A program made the position numbers and the translations under genes. This document shows, piece by piece, positions 49,301 through 58,619 of a stretch of 64,000 nucleotides of DNA. Position 1 is the stretch's first letter. Every line of letters begins with the position of its first letter. The stretch spans positions 310,001 to 374,000 of the forward strand of contig NZ_JAENIK010000009.1 in NCBI RefSeq assembly GCF_016595465.1, read 5' to 3'. The DNA is from Luteolibacter yonseiensis (GTDB taxonomy: Bacteria > Verrucomicrobiota > Verrucomicrobiia > Verrucomicrobiales > Akkermansiaceae). The notes under the pieces are model-generated. The model had not been told where the DNA came from, ran no database searches, and saw only the letters and a program-made list of their open reading frames with translations.

Positions 49301-49934
49301 TCGCTGGAGGCACGAGTATCTGCGGACGAAAAAGCCCGAACAACGCCGGAGCCCCGACCGCCTCCGTCACCACCAACCGTGGCAGCTTCCGCCAGCCACA
49401 TTCCCTTCCCAGCGCTTCCAGCAGAGCTTCCAACCCGTTTTTTCCCAAGTGGAATGGAACCGCCAATCTTTTCACCCGTCTGCCGAAACGCATGGTGAGA
49501 AGCGAGCCGATGGCAAGAACGGCGACGACTCCGCATATCCAAATGCCGAAGGCCATTTCCCAGATCGTCAATGGTCGCCATGCTTGCGCAACAGGGCTTG
49601 ACCGGATCTCGTTTCGCAGCGGCGGGTCATTCGATGCCGAAGCCGCAAGGACGAGGGGAAGCGAGTCAATGACAGGGGAGGCATCCACAGGAAATGTCGG
49701 AACAACGGGCGATCCCGCTTGCTGCGTCTTCGCCACCGTCAACACGCGTTGCCACGAAACCGGACTCGTCGGCAAAGCCGGCATCAGCAATCGCACTGCC
49801 ACCAACAGCCACAGGCCATGCCTCCATCCTGCCGGAATGCGCCGCCCCGCCAGCCATAACAGCCCGCCCGTCAACACCGCCACGATTGCGGCATCCCGCG
49901 ACACCAACAAAAGAGTTTCCATCCAGTTGTTCAC
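46392..49934 (-). CDS. M56-family (BlaR1-like) sensor with Ig-like repeats and thioredoxin-like tail
   Basis: A 1,180-residue protein. The N-terminal membrane-embedded M56 peptidase (about 1-310) has four helices and the zinc motif [13 protein letters not shown] (about residue 228). Residues about 360-1000 hold a long series of carboxypeptidase-regulatory-like beta domains (repeated PVSGAKV, PVAGANV, PIAGAMV phrases). The last 180 residues look like a TlpA/redoxin domain, but the CxxC pair is replaced ([11 protein letters not shown]). In BlaR1/MecR1 systems the M56 protein senses a signal outside and cuts a BlaI repressor. It overlaps the BlaI-like gene by 4 bp. The unusual extracellular part suggests another signal than beta-lactam. 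Confidence 0.85.
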   Translation of the reverse strand: MNNWMETLLLVSRDAAIVAVLTGGLLWLAGRRIPAGWRHGLWLLVAVRLLMPALPTSPVSWQRVLTVAKTQQAGSPVVPTFPVDASPVIDSLPLVLAASASNDPPLRNEIRSSPVAQAWRPLTIWEMAFGIWICGVVAVLAIGSLLTMRFGRRVKRLAVPFHLGKNGLEALLEALGRECGWRKLPRLVVTEAVGAPALFGLFRPQILVPPATLERLSETELRLVLLHELGHWRRRDLWVNLALALLQAVHWFNPLVWWAFHRTRIESERATDAWVLRRAGAKHVGDYGEMLLRLLDQNTKPRSGYAGIVSVVESPQDLRRRMMGIGRFTGKRNRWAGYGSAMILLGLAAVGLTQPPKPGKEREITINPAADTFTCHVISSEGAPAADAEVYSAVMETVEGELIERMALAGKTDGAGELKIPIRPEWRVTEYLTIHLVVKHALSGYGAVSRQIPPANSSLEIRLTQGLPLRFRLLDEKRTPISNLRLRVVRAQIPVYSGDDLEGPKFWGRLPLLPAGFWNAVTDGNGRCSIEGLPAGLYFVDHDNPKYEQIPGHNHQAFQYRPEEKKGEIELQLNPAVTVWGTVLLPDGTPVSGAKVNILENSGYVHGGVTAETLTDAKGRYELQRLIPADYALQVRLNDKLKADWTADPTELNLKTGEFRKEVNPNILEGGLITGKITLSDTGAAVGDMLVCVVSPKDSLPLASWTGRTDRSGGFQIRVPAGMRKVYLAGLVPDGYSSANKDTNQLSQSVEVENGGTYTADFALPRESRISGLVVNESGQPVAGANVTCVSPTVSAFGPPKVVTDAAGKFSIDLPAGIETAGLLAESDGLSSPGGATYPVGSDVKLVLMAGGFASASGRVVDVEGKPIAGAMVHWNGTEAAGVPVKAITDKDGRFQTKKVIPGKQIIFYGSKNGYGSNSSFAGFKAGQAVELEPILLYPADATMTGKVVDASGNPVSGAKVQASGEFQTRDATAISDSDGKFVLRGLVKGWLFVQATKRSQGEFMFHAEVRVRTGGGDVVVKPSDRPAPWERETLIDFVGKPAPPLKAQSWFHSAALPESRPGKVRLISIVGLDRPLKFSSNILPQLQRFREEIQDQELEIIVVHGAWPREEVAEFLASDFPDFKLPVAIESEKEAMSKAFGAQYWLTVVINQEGQVVFQNRGEWNQAKKKVRELLGKAK

Positions 49935-50326
49935 AGCTTCTGTCCTTTCCCGTTTTGGTTTTCAGGAAGCAGTTTGCGCAGCGCATCGATTTCCTCCACG
50001 CTCAAGGGGCGCTGCCCCTTCACCAACTGAGCCAACATCGGCACCAGAGAACCGCGGCTTATTCGGTCGAGAAATGAACTCGTTTCGGCCCGTACAGCGT
50101 CCTGCCGCATAATCTCCGGGAAATAGAGAAAGCGGTTTCCTTCCGATTCCGAACGCAGCACTCCTTTTTTGACTAAGCGAGCCAACAGTGTTTTTACCGT
50201 TTGAGATTTCCAAGACTCCACCTCGCCAAGGGCATGCGTCACTTGTTGCGCCGTCACCGGAGGAGCCGCCCAAACGACTTCCATGACCTTCCACTCCGAT
50301 TCAGAAATCCGCGATATGTTTGACAT
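49931..50326 (-). CDS. blaI: BlaI/MecI/CopY-family repressor
   Basis: A 131-residue protein with a winged helix (SESEWKVMEVVWAAPPVTAQ, then SQTVKTLLARLVKKGVL) and a C-terminal dimerisation part (VPMLAQLVKGQRPLSVEEID). It is the first gene of a two-gene operon with the M56 protein and probably represses it through the direct repeats just upstream. Confidence 0.92.
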   Translation of the reverse strand: MSNISRISESEWKVMEVVWAAPPVTAQQVTHALGEVESWKSQTVKTLLARLVKKGVLRSESEGNRFLYFPEIMRQDAVRAETSSFLDRISRGSLVPMLAQLVKGQRPLSVEEIDALRKLLPENQNGKGQKL

Positions 50327-50364
50327 GACTACATGCGTAGACGTTTTCGACTACGGATGTAAAC
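50327..50364 (-). promoter_or_regulatory. Probable BlaI operators and promoter
   Basis: Two copies of GACTAC-NNNN-GTA(G/A)AC, at 50327-50342 and 50349-50364, begin 22 bp apart right at the blaI start codon. Each is an imperfect dyad of the TACA/TGTA type recognised by BlaI/MecI repressors. The spacing of about two helical turns fits binding of two dimers on one face. Confidence 0.65.
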
Positions 50365-50989
50365 AATTTTTCTCCCACAGGTCAAAAAACCGTCCTTAAT
50401 AGGATCGTTTTCTTGTTCCGAGGGAGATTGATCACTCACAGGAATCCGTGCTTCGATCCACCTCAACAGGAGGGATGAACAACACGGCAGCTGTAAGCCG
50501 CCATCTCCTCTGCATCGGGCATTTTTGGGCGTTCGAAACAATTTCACAGATGATCCCCCGGCGTCGTTCAGAAACAGAATTTTCCAATTGTCCAAGGTCT
50601 GAAATTGTTTCACATCTGTCTAACTGTTGGCAACTTACGGTGTGGCAAAAGTCTTTCCCACGATGATGACCACCGGCTTCTCCGCCCCACGGGCGTTGAC
50701 CTCCACTTCGACTTCCACGGCGCGGTGGCAAGCGGGAAAGGCGATGGGGGATTGAAAATCCGGCGGTGAAAATTACCTGCGAGATCTTCCACTGCCTGCC
50801 AAATCCTTGAGCACATCCCGTCTGTCTGGCGTCATCACTACAACCACGAGCGTCCCCACGGCAACTTGTCTAACAAACAACCGGGGGCTAAGGAGGCGAG
50901 CCCGACATGGTTGCATCTCCAGCACCATCGGAGAATCATGAGAAGCTGAATCGGATCTTGATCCCGCGGGTGCTTCCACTCATTGTTTC
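50365..50989. other. Intergenic stretch with a comM fragment and a 12-bp inverted repeat
   Basis: It contains GAAACAATTTCA (50535-50546) and its inverted copy TGAAATTGTTTC (50602-50613), each next to a CACAGATG/CACATCTG-like block, and the comM-derived fragment at 50660-50720. No functional gene is seen. The promoter of the peptidase E gene must lie in the last 100 bp. Confidence 0.55.
50660..50720 (-). pseudogene. Fragment of a comM 5' region
   Basis: About 60 bp nearly identical (a few mismatches) to comM codons at 46215-46274, including the block encoding [10 protein letters not shown]. Short flanking words such as GTGGCAAGCGG also recur near 46355 and 50727. It looks like the scar of a duplication or rearrangement around the M56-BlaI pair. 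Confidence 0.75.
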
Positions 50990-51646
50990 ATGAGAAGAAT
51001 GCACCTCTACCTCTCATCCTATCTTATCGGCGATCAAGGCCACAAACTGGCGCAGCTGGCGCAAGGCAAGACTGCTCTTGTCGTTTCCAACGCACTTGAT
51101 TTCTCGAATGACCCGGGGCGTCTCAGGTCTGGAATGGAGCGGGAAATCGGCCGGCTGGCCAGCCTCGGAATTCCTGCGGAAGCTCTTGATCTCCGGGACT
51201 ATTTCGTTTCGCAGGACATCCTTGCCGGGAAGATCGCCTCAGCCGGCATGTTGTGGGTGCTCGGAGGCAACACCTTCTTGCTGCGCAAGGCCATGCATCT
51301 CAGCGGACTCGACCAATTGATACATGGCATGATTGGCGACGGGCATTTCCTCTACGGAGGCTATAGCGCCGGCATTTGCGTTCTTTCCCCTTCATTGAGA
51401 GGCATCCACCTTGCTGATGAACCGGAAGCCTGTTCCCACGGATATGAGCACCCCACAATATGGGAGGGACTGGGAGTTATCGACTACTACATTGTGCCTC
51501 ACTACCGATGCGACCACTTCGAATCGGAAAGCATGGAGGCTGTCGTGGACTACTACCGTGAGCACGATCTTCCCTATCGGGCAATTGCGGATGGCGAAGT
51601 CATCCTCGACACAACTCACAACAGGGAACCGGGTCTCCGGGAGTAA
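50990..51646 (+). CDS. pepE: Peptidase E-like (S51) dipeptidase
   Basis: A 218-residue protein with the S51 layout: MLWVLGGNTFLLRKAM (oxyanion region), the nucleophile Ser in GGYSAGICVLSPS, and the later His in IVPHYRCDH. These cytoplasmic serine enzymes cut N-terminal Asp dipeptides or, in related groups, cyanophycin. The exact substrate is not clear here. Starts at 50990 and 50999 are both possible. It is a single gene. Confidence 0.85.
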   Translation: MRRMHLYLSSYLIGDQGHKLAQLAQGKTALVVSNALDFSNDPGRLRSGMEREIGRLASLGIPAEALDLRDYFVSQDILAGKIASAGMLWVLGGNTFLLRKAMHLSGLDQLIHGMIGDGHFLYGGYSAGICVLSPSLRGIHLADEPEACSHGYEHPTIWEGLGVIDYYIVPHYRCDHFESESMEAVVDYYREHDLPYRAIADGEVILDTTHNREPGLRE

Positions 51647-51736
51647 TGGTTTCCCGGTGACCACACAACCTTGCATACGGCTTTGACTCCGTCCATGCGG
51701 TCTTCGTGACCGAGTGGTTGGTAAAAGAGCGGGCCC

Positions 51737-52696
51737 TTACTTCTTCACAACCCAGATGTTCCGGTATCTCACCGGATTTCCATGGTCCTGCAAAAGGATG
51801 GGCCCCGGTTGGTCGTTGTCGGGGAGGACGGCTCCGCCGGTGGGGCCGGGGAGTTCGAGGTCCTTGTGGACGACGACGCCGTTGTGGCGGACGGTGACGG
51901 TGGCTTTCTTCTTCTTCTCGTCCTTGTTGAACCTGGCGGCGGTGAAGTCGATGTCGTAGGTCTGCCAGGCGAGGGGCGGATAGCACATGTTCTCGGACGG
52001 CTGGGCGGTCTGGTAGATGCCGGCGCATTCGTTGTCCTTCCCTTCGAGGCCGAAGCTGTCGAGCATCTGGATTTCGTAGCGCCCTTGCAGGTAGAGACCG
52101 CTGTTGCCGCGTTCCTGGCCGCGGGCGGAGGGCATGTAGGGGAGGCGGAATTCGATGTGGATGCTGAAGTCGCCGAAGGTCTCGGTGGTGCGGGCGCCCT
52201 GGGTGAGGAGTCCGTCCGCGCCGGCCTTGGATTTGTCGAAGAGGTTGGCTCCCTCGCCGAAGAGGACGACGGCGCCCTTGGGGGGCTTCATGCCGAGGGT
52301 GGGGGACTGGCGGTCGACGCGGGCGAGTTCGACGGGTTTGCCGGCGGGGCCCTTGAGGGTGAATTTTTTCCCATCCACCTCGCCCTTCACGTCCGCGCCA
52401 TCGAATTTCACCGGGCCGGATGCGGATTCGCGGCTGCCCTCGCCGTGGGTGACCGACGCCCATTTCCCTTCCCAGCCCGCGCCGGGAAGCCCGCGCTTGT
52501 AGCACACGGCTTCGAACTTGCCGTCGCCGAGGGCGATGACGCGGATGCCGAGTCCTTTCTGACTGCCTTTCGCCTCGAGCGCGTATTCGCCCTGGATCGG
52601 GAAATCGGCGTCGGTGGATGCCGGGTCCGTGTAGGAGGCGTGTTGGGCCGCGAGGGTGGTGGCGAGCAACGGGAGCAGGAAGAAGGCGGGTTTCAT
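51737..52696 (-). CDS. DUF1080 (3-keto-disaccharide hydrolase-like) secreted protein
   Basis: A 319-residue protein with a signal peptide (KPAFFLLPLLATTLAAQ) and a C-terminal concanavalin-like DUF1080 domain (about 150-319): LFGEGANLFDKSKA, FSIHIEFRLPY, GNSGLYLQGRYEIQMLDSFG, AWQTYDIDFTA and LLQDHGNPVRYRNIWV. The family, very common in Verrucomicrobiota and Planctomycetota, includes 3-keto-glycoside hydrolases acting in the periplasm. The N-terminal domain (about 30-145) is a beta-rich extension. It stands alone. Confidence 0.9.
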   Translation of the reverse strand: MKPAFFLLPLLATTLAAQHASYTDPASTDADFPIQGEYALEAKGSQKGLGIRVIALGDGKFEAVCYKRGLPGAGWEGKWASVTHGEGSRESASGPVKFDGADVKGEVDGKKFTLKGPAGKPVELARVDRQSPTLGMKPPKGAVVLFGEGANLFDKSKAGADGLLTQGARTTETFGDFSIHIEFRLPYMPSARGQERGNSGLYLQGRYEIQMLDSFGLEGKDNECAGIYQTAQPSENMCYPPLAWQTYDIDFTAARFNKDEKKKKATVTVRHNGVVVHKDLELPGPTGGAVLPDNDQPGPILLQDHGNPVRYRNIWVVKK

Positions 52697-53333
52697 GGTG
52701 GGAGGAGGATCAAGTGATTGGAGAGACTTTCAAGCGGAAATCCCGTGGTTGGAATTCCATGTCCCGGTTCCTGAGGATCAGTCCGCCCGGCGGCGATTGC
52801 GGTTGGGGAGTCCGTCGTGAACCTCCCTAGCGTGGATTGCTTGGGGGGGATGGTTCCAAGGCCTGTGATGAAAACCAGGTGGCTGCCATGAATCGAAGGA
52901 ATGGACACGGCGGTTGGAAGCCGCCGACCACGATCCATCTGTCCGGTGGTTATGGTATTCCACTCATGATTTAATGAACGCGATCCATCAATGAAGGTAA
53001 ATAGGATGGATGACCTGATGATATGGAAGCGATGGTGATTTTCGCGAGTGTCCGTTCCGGGAGGCGGGCGGCGGTCCATTCCAGCCGATCATGGTTCATG
53101 AATTCGCTTGGCATGCGGGAGATGATTGTCTAGGTGTGCATCTAACGGATAGATGGCGCGCAGGATATATTTATTGTCGGCGATCACGACCCTTTCATTC
53201 ACCGCTGCGGTTGCCGCGGGGGCTCCGTTCATCGTCCCCCGGGTGACTGCCGGCCCCGCTCCCTCCTTTCCTGCCGCGTGAACGCGCGGCGGCCCATTTT
53301 CAATCCTTCCCCAACTCCCCACCCTACCAAGCG
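52697..53333. other. Intergenic stretch, no gene seen
   Basis: About 640 bp between divergent genes. The short frames have no ribosome site or recognisable protein motif. No clear repeats or terminators were found beyond weak GC-rich inverted repeats. Confidence 0.5.
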
Positions 53334-54299
53334 ATGCTCTTTATCAGATTCTCCGTCCTCATGCTCTGCGCGGTTCTGACGTCCTGCACCACCATGGACC
53401 GGCTTACTTTTTCGAATTATTCGATGATGCATAGCACGGATGATCCCGGATCTCCTCCCAACAATTTCCACGCGCCTCCCAAGTTGAGTGACGGACTGGC
53501 CTTGAACTATGCGAACCATGTCGAGCTGATCATGCGCTGCAATTCCACCAACAGCAGGATCTCCCGCGAGGCTTCGGCGACGGCGCAGATCGCGCTGGCC
53601 GCGTTCGCGGGAGCCGGCGCCGCCTTCAGCTATAGTGAGAAGACCATCGCGGTCCTGGGGCTGGGCAGTGCGGCGGTTCCCCAGTTCCAGGACATCTTCA
53701 ACGCGAAGGGCAGGGCGGAGGTCTACAACCAGGCGGCGGACATGATCCAGACCGGAGTGATGGAGTATTACTCGCATAATGGAAATCCCTCCGAGCATGA
53801 GTTCACGCCGAATGGCTTGACCCTGGTCAAGCGGGTCTCGGCGGCGATCAGCCTCGTAAACGCCGTGCTGAACAAGCAACTGCCGAACCGCAAGCAGATG
53901 CTGGAGGCCACCGAGGAAATGACACCTGAGGGAGCCGCGCCGCAGAAGGCAGGCGAAACTCCCGTGAACCAGGCCGTCCCCGCGTCCGTCGGGAAAACCA
54001 CTGTGGTGGAGAGACAGGTTCCGGTGGTCATCAATACCGTAGAAGGGGAGAGACTTCGTGAAGAGGCCAAAAGGCGGGCGGAGCTGGACGCGCTGCAAGC
54101 TTCGACCATCCAGGCTTTCATAAAATGGAAGGATACAAAATCCGATGCGGATGGGGCCGCCATCCTGGGGAAACTGGAAGCGGATTCCAAGAAATTCGAA
54201 CCCACGAAAAGGGGGCTTCTGAAATTCATCCGGGCAACCAGCGACAAGGCCACCCTGCAGACCATCAGTGATGAATTCAATTTTCCTGCCGAACCCTGA
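53334..54299 (+). CDS. Lipoprotein of unknown function
   Basis: A 321-residue protein with a lipoprotein signal (LMLCAVLTSC, acylated Cys18). The mature part is helical, with a Gly/Ala-rich hydrophobic stretch (IALAAFAGAGAAFSY) and a charged C-terminal helix bundle (GERLREEAKRRAELDALQA). It is placed 19 bp before the DUF2272 protein gene and very likely co-transcribed. It may anchor or regulate that enzyme at the membrane (inference). Confidence 0.75.
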   Translation: MLFIRFSVLMLCAVLTSCTTMDRLTFSNYSMMHSTDDPGSPPNNFHAPPKLSDGLALNYANHVELIMRCNSTNSRISREASATAQIALAAFAGAGAAFSYSEKTIAVLGLGSAAVPQFQDIFNAKGRAEVYNQAADMIQTGVMEYYSHNGNPSEHEFTPNGLTLVKRVSAAISLVNAVLNKQLPNRKQMLEATEEMTPEGAAPQKAGETPVNQAVPASVGKTTVVERQVPVVINTVEGERLREEAKRRAELDALQASTIQAFIKWKDTKSDADGAAILGKLEADSKKFEPTKRGLLKFIRATSDKATLQTISDEFNFPAEP

Positions 54300-54318
54300 C
54301 CCCCCATTTTGAAACCAT

Positions 54319-55719
54319 ATGAAAAATCTGGAAACCGCGTTGATTGATCCCGAACCGGCCGATTCGGAGGCTTTGGAAAATTTTCTCCTGGCCCAGCAGA
54401 ATCAGGAGCTGAGGGAGTTCGTGGGGTTCGTGTTGGGGGTGAGCGAGAAAAACCCTGCCGAGCGTTTCAACACTTGGAGTTATATGGACAATGATGATGC
54501 CAACAAATTGCCGGCTTTGTCTGTCCAGGAGATCGAGGATGTTCCCGGCGCGGATGACTCCGTGCGGAGGCTGCTGGGCGGCCGCCATCTGTTGTATTAC
54601 GGACCGGCGAGTCTCGGCGGGCGGCAGAAGCTGATCCTCATTTCCCGCCCGGGCGAGCGGTTGGTCCTGAGGGGGAAGATGTCACACTTCGGAGGCGCGG
54701 CGGATACCGGCATGGCGGCGACGGAAGGCCTGGCGCTGGTGAGCGAGAGAAACTTCGCGGCGGTCATCCAGCTTCACCGGGCGAAGGTGTCCGAGAAAGG
54801 TGGCGCGCAGGCCCTTTTCGTGAACCCGAATGCGGTTGGAAAGCCGTTGGGTCACAACCTGAATCCCAAGGCCTACTATCTCGCCATGCGCTGGAAGGAC
54901 CACGGGCTTGCCAGGGCCATCCTTCATCACGCGGATACCGTGGTCGAGGTGGGGAATCTCCTGACGGGGAATTTCCTCCGCGCCACTCCGGTCGATTTCG
55001 GGCCCGCCACCTGGACCGGAAGAATCGCGGATCTTTCCCCGGGGCTCGCGGACGCGCTGGAGCTGGTGACGGACCAGGAATGCTGCGTGAGGATCAGCCT
55101 GCCACAGGGAGCGGCCGTCGCGAAGGCCGGTCCGGCGGACGGTTACAAGCTGAACCTCGTCACCATCGCATCACGGCAGCAGATGGATTTCGGAGGACAC
55201 GGTGAAGCTGAGGAGCCATTGAAGAGCCAGATCGCCCTTTATTGGAAGGCCGTGGACAACCAGCAGCATTCGACAGAGGAATGGTGGTCGGCCGCTTTCA
55301 TCTCCTGGTGCGTGAAGGAGGCCGGAGCGACTGATGCGGAATTCGAGTTCAGCGGCCTCCACGCCCGGTATGTGCACCGGGCGATCACCTCTCCGAATGC
55401 CGCGTTCCGGGGGATGGATATTTCGGATGCCGCCGCCAGGCCCGAGCCGGGAGATATCATCAACCACAATTTCAAGAGCGGCACCGTGACCTTCGAGGAT
55501 GCGGGGAACCGGAACGATTTCCACTCCCATAGCGCGATCGTCGTGGAAAAGGGGGAGGATGCGCACGGGCGGTTCGTGCGGACCATCGGAGGAAACGAGG
55601 CGACCCGGGAGCATCAGTCCGGCACCGTCGGCGACAGCATCATCCGCCTGGAGGCGGACGGGCGGATCAAGGACCGCGACACCCACCGGTTCATCGCCTT
55701 GATCAAGACGCTCAAATGA
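54319..55719 (+). CDS. DUF2272-domain protein
   Basis: A 466-residue protein. The C-terminal DUF2272 domain (about 295-466), an NlpC/P60-like cysteine-amidase-type fold, has a probable catalytic Cys in WWSAAFISWCVKEAG and His in FHSHSAIVVE. The N-terminal 290 residues are unassigned (GGRHLLYYGPASL, RWKDHGLARAILHHADT). No signal peptide is seen, so it is cytoplasmic or non-classically exported. It forms an operon with the upstream lipoprotein. Confidence 0.78.
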   Translation: MKNLETALIDPEPADSEALENFLLAQQNQELREFVGFVLGVSEKNPAERFNTWSYMDNDDANKLPALSVQEIEDVPGADDSVRRLLGGRHLLYYGPASLGGRQKLILISRPGERLVLRGKMSHFGGAADTGMAATEGLALVSERNFAAVIQLHRAKVSEKGGAQALFVNPNAVGKPLGHNLNPKAYYLAMRWKDHGLARAILHHADTVVEVGNLLTGNFLRATPVDFGPATWTGRIADLSPGLADALELVTDQECCVRISLPQGAAVAKAGPADGYKLNLVTIASRQQMDFGGHGEAEEPLKSQIALYWKAVDNQQHSTEEWWSAAFISWCVKEAGATDAEFEFSGLHARYVHRAITSPNAAFRGMDISDAAARPEPGDIINHNFKSGTVTFEDAGNRNDFHSHSAIVVEKGEDAHGRFVRTIGGNEATREHQSGTVGDSIIRLEADGRIKDRDTHRFIALIKTLK

Positions 55720-55802
55720 TCGTGCGGCGTCGGCCCGGAGGTGGCTTTCGGAAAACGCCTCCGGGACGTCATTGGAATTTCAGCCCTTGAGTCTGGGCCG
55801 GG

Positions 55803-57056
55803 ATGTTCCAGAGTCCGGGCGTGAAGATTGAAGTCATCAACACCGGCACCGAACTCTTGTTGGGAAACACGCTGAACACGCACGGCGCGTGGTTCGGCCG
55901 CGAATTGTTCCAGCTCGGCCTGCGCATTTCCCGCCAGACGACCGTGCCGGATGGCGATGCGATCCGCGAGGCTCTGGCGGAGTCGCTCGTCCGGGCTGAC
56001 GCGGTGATTGTCACCGGCGGGCTGGGACCCACCAGCGACGACCTCACCCGCGAGATCACCGCGGAGGTGCTGGGGCTGGAGCTGATCACGGACGAGGCGG
56101 CGCTGCGCTCGCTGGAGGGTTTTTTCACCTCACGCGGCCGGACGATGGTGGCGGCGAATCTCAAGCAGGCGCTCTGCCCGGTGGGTGCGGACATCCTGCC
56201 GAACGCCAACGGCACCGCCCCCGGCATCTATGTGCCGCCACGGCTGAACGGGCGGTCGAACGCCGCGGTGTTCCTGCTGCCGGGGCCGCCGCGCGAGCTT
56301 TACCCGATGTTCCATGCGGAGGTCCCACCGAGGTTGCGCGCGCTCTCGGGCGTGGAGAAAATCAACGAGGCGCTGGTGTTGAAATTCACCGGCGTCGGCG
56401 AGAGCGATTTCCACCATGGCATCGACGCCCGGTTGTCGGAGATCCCCGGCCTGGAATACGGCTACTGCGCGCACATCGGCGAGGTGGACCTGCGTCTGAT
56501 CGGCGACGCCGAGGCGATCCGCGAGGCGCGGGAGATCACACTGGCGCATTTCGAACCCCATCTCATCAGCGAGAACGGGGCATCCTTGGAAAAAACCGTG
56601 GTCCGCCTGCTCAAGCAGCGCGGTATGACCCTGGCCACCGCCGAGAGCTGCACGGGCGGACTGATCTCCAACCGGATCACCAACGTGCCGGGATCGAGCG
56701 AAGTCTTCACCCACGGCTACGTCACCTACGCGAACGAGGCGAAGAGGGCGATGCTGGGAGTGCCCGCGGCGGATTTGGAAACCCATGGCGCGGTGAGCGA
56801 GCAGGTGGCTCGTGCGATGGCGGAGGGCGCGCTGCGGGAAAGCGGCGCGGGCATCGCCGTCGCGGTGACGGGCATCGCGGGTCCCGGCGGCGGCACCGAG
56901 GAAAAACCCGTGGGTACGGCGTGGTGCGGGCTGGCGGTGAAAGGCGGCGAAACCCGGACATTCAAATTCTACCATCCGCGCGGCCGCAAGGACTTCAAAC
57001 AGTCCGTCAGCCAGTCCGCGCTGGAGGCGGTGAGGCGACGGTTGAAGGAACTTTGA
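55803..57056 (+). CDS. cinA: CinA-family protein
   Basis: A 417-residue protein with the CinA two-domain structure. The N-terminal MoCF-like part (about 7-180) has IEVINTGTELLLGNTLN, VIVTGGLGPTSDDLTRE and LLPGPPRELYPMF; the C-terminal NMN deamidase domain (about 255-417) has TLATAESCTGGLISNRIT (the Ser of AESCTGG) and VTGIAGPGGGTEEKPVGTAW. It acts in pyridine-nucleotide recycling and is named for competence-linked induction. A GTG at residue 7 is another possible start. It is a single gene. Confidence 0.93.
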   Translation: MFQSPGVKIEVINTGTELLLGNTLNTHGAWFGRELFQLGLRISRQTTVPDGDAIREALAESLVRADAVIVTGGLGPTSDDLTREITAEVLGLELITDEAALRSLEGFFTSRGRTMVAANLKQALCPVGADILPNANGTAPGIYVPPRLNGRSNAAVFLLPGPPRELYPMFHAEVPPRLRALSGVEKINEALVLKFTGVGESDFHHGIDARLSEIPGLEYGYCAHIGEVDLRLIGDAEAIREAREITLAHFEPHLISENGASLEKTVVRLLKQRGMTLATAESCTGGLISNRITNVPGSSEVFTHGYVTYANEAKRAMLGVPAADLETHGAVSEQVARAMAEGALRESGAGIAVAVTGIAGPGGGTEEKPVGTAWCGLAVKGGETRTFKFYHPRGRKDFKQSVSQSALEAVRRRLKEL

Positions 57057-57170
57057 GGACGGATGTTTTTCACACGATTTGCCGTGCAGGGAAGCGGGGC
57101 GGCTGATAGATGAATCCCACTCCGTGATGCCCCGGCCGGGGCCGGCCGGAATCCCTCCCCATCATCCGCC

Positions 57171-58295
57171 ATGATCTCCCGACAACTCCTGTCCACATTC
57201 CCCCGTCTTTTCCTCGCGATGTCCGTGATGAGCGGTGTCGCGTCCGCCGACGCGCTGGATGATCTGCTGGCTCCTTCCACCGATGCCGCGAGCCTGGTGG
57301 ACCCCAAGGCGACCGCCTCCTGGAACACCATCGTGGACGCGCTCCTCAAGAACGAGCTCGCCAGGGTGGGCGAGCTGGGCAATGTGTTCCTGGACAGCGA
57401 CATCACCCCGAGCCCCTATCAGCTGCTGGGCGTGAAGGTGATGATCGGCCTGGCGGATGCGGAGAACCCGACGGTTTCCGACGACGCCGCGCTCACCATC
57501 GAGTCGGAAGGACTCGCCTCGGAACGGGCCAAGATCATCGCCAAATACGCGCGTCTCCAGGAAACCGTGAAAGTCGCCAACGACCGGATCAACAAGCTGA
57601 CGAACCACCGCACGAACGCGGTCCAGGAAGGAACCGCCGCCTACATGGAGTGCGTGCGCTGCGACGAGATCATCAACCAGGCGAATGCCGAGATCGATGC
57701 GATGAAGCCCTCCATCGAGGGACACAAGCGCAAGGAGGACGACGCGAAACTGCGCCAGCGGACCCGGCTGAAGTCGGATGCCATCCAGTTGCTCGACATG
57801 CTGACTGAGGCGGACGAGATCGAAGCCGCGTTCGGCATCACGAACGTCTATCTGCGGGTCGTCGGCAGCGATCTCGATGTGGCGAAGAAACAACAGGACG
57901 TGATCCGCATGCAGGGGGTGCAGCAGAAGGCCATCAAGATCGCCTCGGTGATCGAGGCCCAGCAGAAGGGCCTGGTGGGGGAGAGGAAATTCTGGGCGGC
58001 GTGCGAGGCCGCGAAGCAGGGTTTTTCAAAAGTACAGTTGCAGTCGGATGACGAGGTGCTCACACGGATGGTGGGCAGACGTCTGGCCAGCGACACCCTC
58101 GCGATCGATGCCGCCATTTCCAAGGCGGAATCCGAAGCGGCGGCCATCCGCAAGCTGGCGAAGACCGACGCGCTCAAGGCTTCCGTGACCTTGGATAAAT
58201 TCAGGGTTTCCTATCCGGACTGTCCCCACACGGACACCCTCGCGATCGAGATCGCCGGGGAGCGCAGCGCGCAGTTGAAGAAGAGAAACGGTTGA
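57171..58295 (+). CDS. Secreted coiled-coil protein
   Basis: A 374-residue protein with a signal peptide (FPRLFLAMSVMSGVASA). The rest is largely alpha-helical with heptad patterns (KIIAKYARLQETVKVANDRI, in parts; HKRKEDDAKLRQRTRLKSD) and two closely spaced Cys (ECVRCDE). It ends with a tail resembling bacterial outer-envelope helical repeat proteins (SYPDCPHTDTLAIEIAGE). No function is known. A GC-rich palindrome (CCCCGGCCGGGG) lies upstream. Confidence 0.7.
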   Translation: MISRQLLSTFPRLFLAMSVMSGVASADALDDLLAPSTDAASLVDPKATASWNTIVDALLKNELARVGELGNVFLDSDITPSPYQLLGVKVMIGLADAENPTVSDDAALTIESEGLASERAKIIAKYARLQETVKVANDRINKLTNHRTNAVQEGTAAYMECVRCDEIINQANAEIDAMKPSIEGHKRKEDDAKLRQRTRLKSDAIQLLDMLTEADEIEAAFGITNVYLRVVGSDLDVAKKQQDVIRMQGVQQKAIKIASVIEAQQKGLVGERKFWAACEAAKQGFSKVQLQSDDEVLTRMVGRRLASDTLAIDAAISKAESEAAAIRKLAKTDALKASVTLDKFRVSYPDCPHTDTLAIEIAGERSAQLKKRNG

Positions 58296-58619
58296 GGGGG
58301 GAAATCGAAACGCGGAGGATGCGGAGTGCGCGGAGGAAGAAGCGGAGGCAGAGATGGTGTGGTCGGAGCATGGTTGATGACCCCCGGTCCACCGGTTTTT
58401 CAGTCCTTTACGATGTCCGGAGTTCGCGCTTTAGCGGACCGCTCCAGCGTGCTCTTCCGGTTTCAGCGTGTTTTTCCGAATCGTAATCCGGATTTCGTGA
58501 AAGGGCGGAGTTCTGTGAACATGCTGTGGCCCGGAAAGGGCTGGAGTCTGGTGAAAGAGCAAGCTGGCGCTGTCAGCTGAAGCTTGAACTCCGGACAGCG
58601 TGTCATTCCAACCGCGCGC
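58296..58619. other. Intergenic stretch containing a palindromic element
   Basis: The space between two convergent genes is mostly taken up by the inverted-repeat element at 58415-58596; the first 120 bp show nothing recognisable. Confidence 0.6.
58415..58596. repeat. MITE-like element, 182 bp
   Basis: Terminal inverted repeats GTCCGGAGTTC and GAACTCCGGAC are perfect over 11 bp, with further partial pairing inside (GCTTTAGC versus GCTGAAGCTT). No gene is inside. It is a different family from the element at 3439. Confidence 0.65.

Noticed and set aside
51600-52505. 301-aa minus-strand frame overlapping the DUF1080 gene
   Set aside because: Arg/Pro-rich shadow of the DUF1080 coding sequence in another frame.
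53229-54098. A 289-aa minus-strand frame opposite the lipoprotein gene
   Set aside because: The plus strand has a lipobox, consistent composition and operon context; the antisense frame is Arg/Gly/His-rich without motifs.
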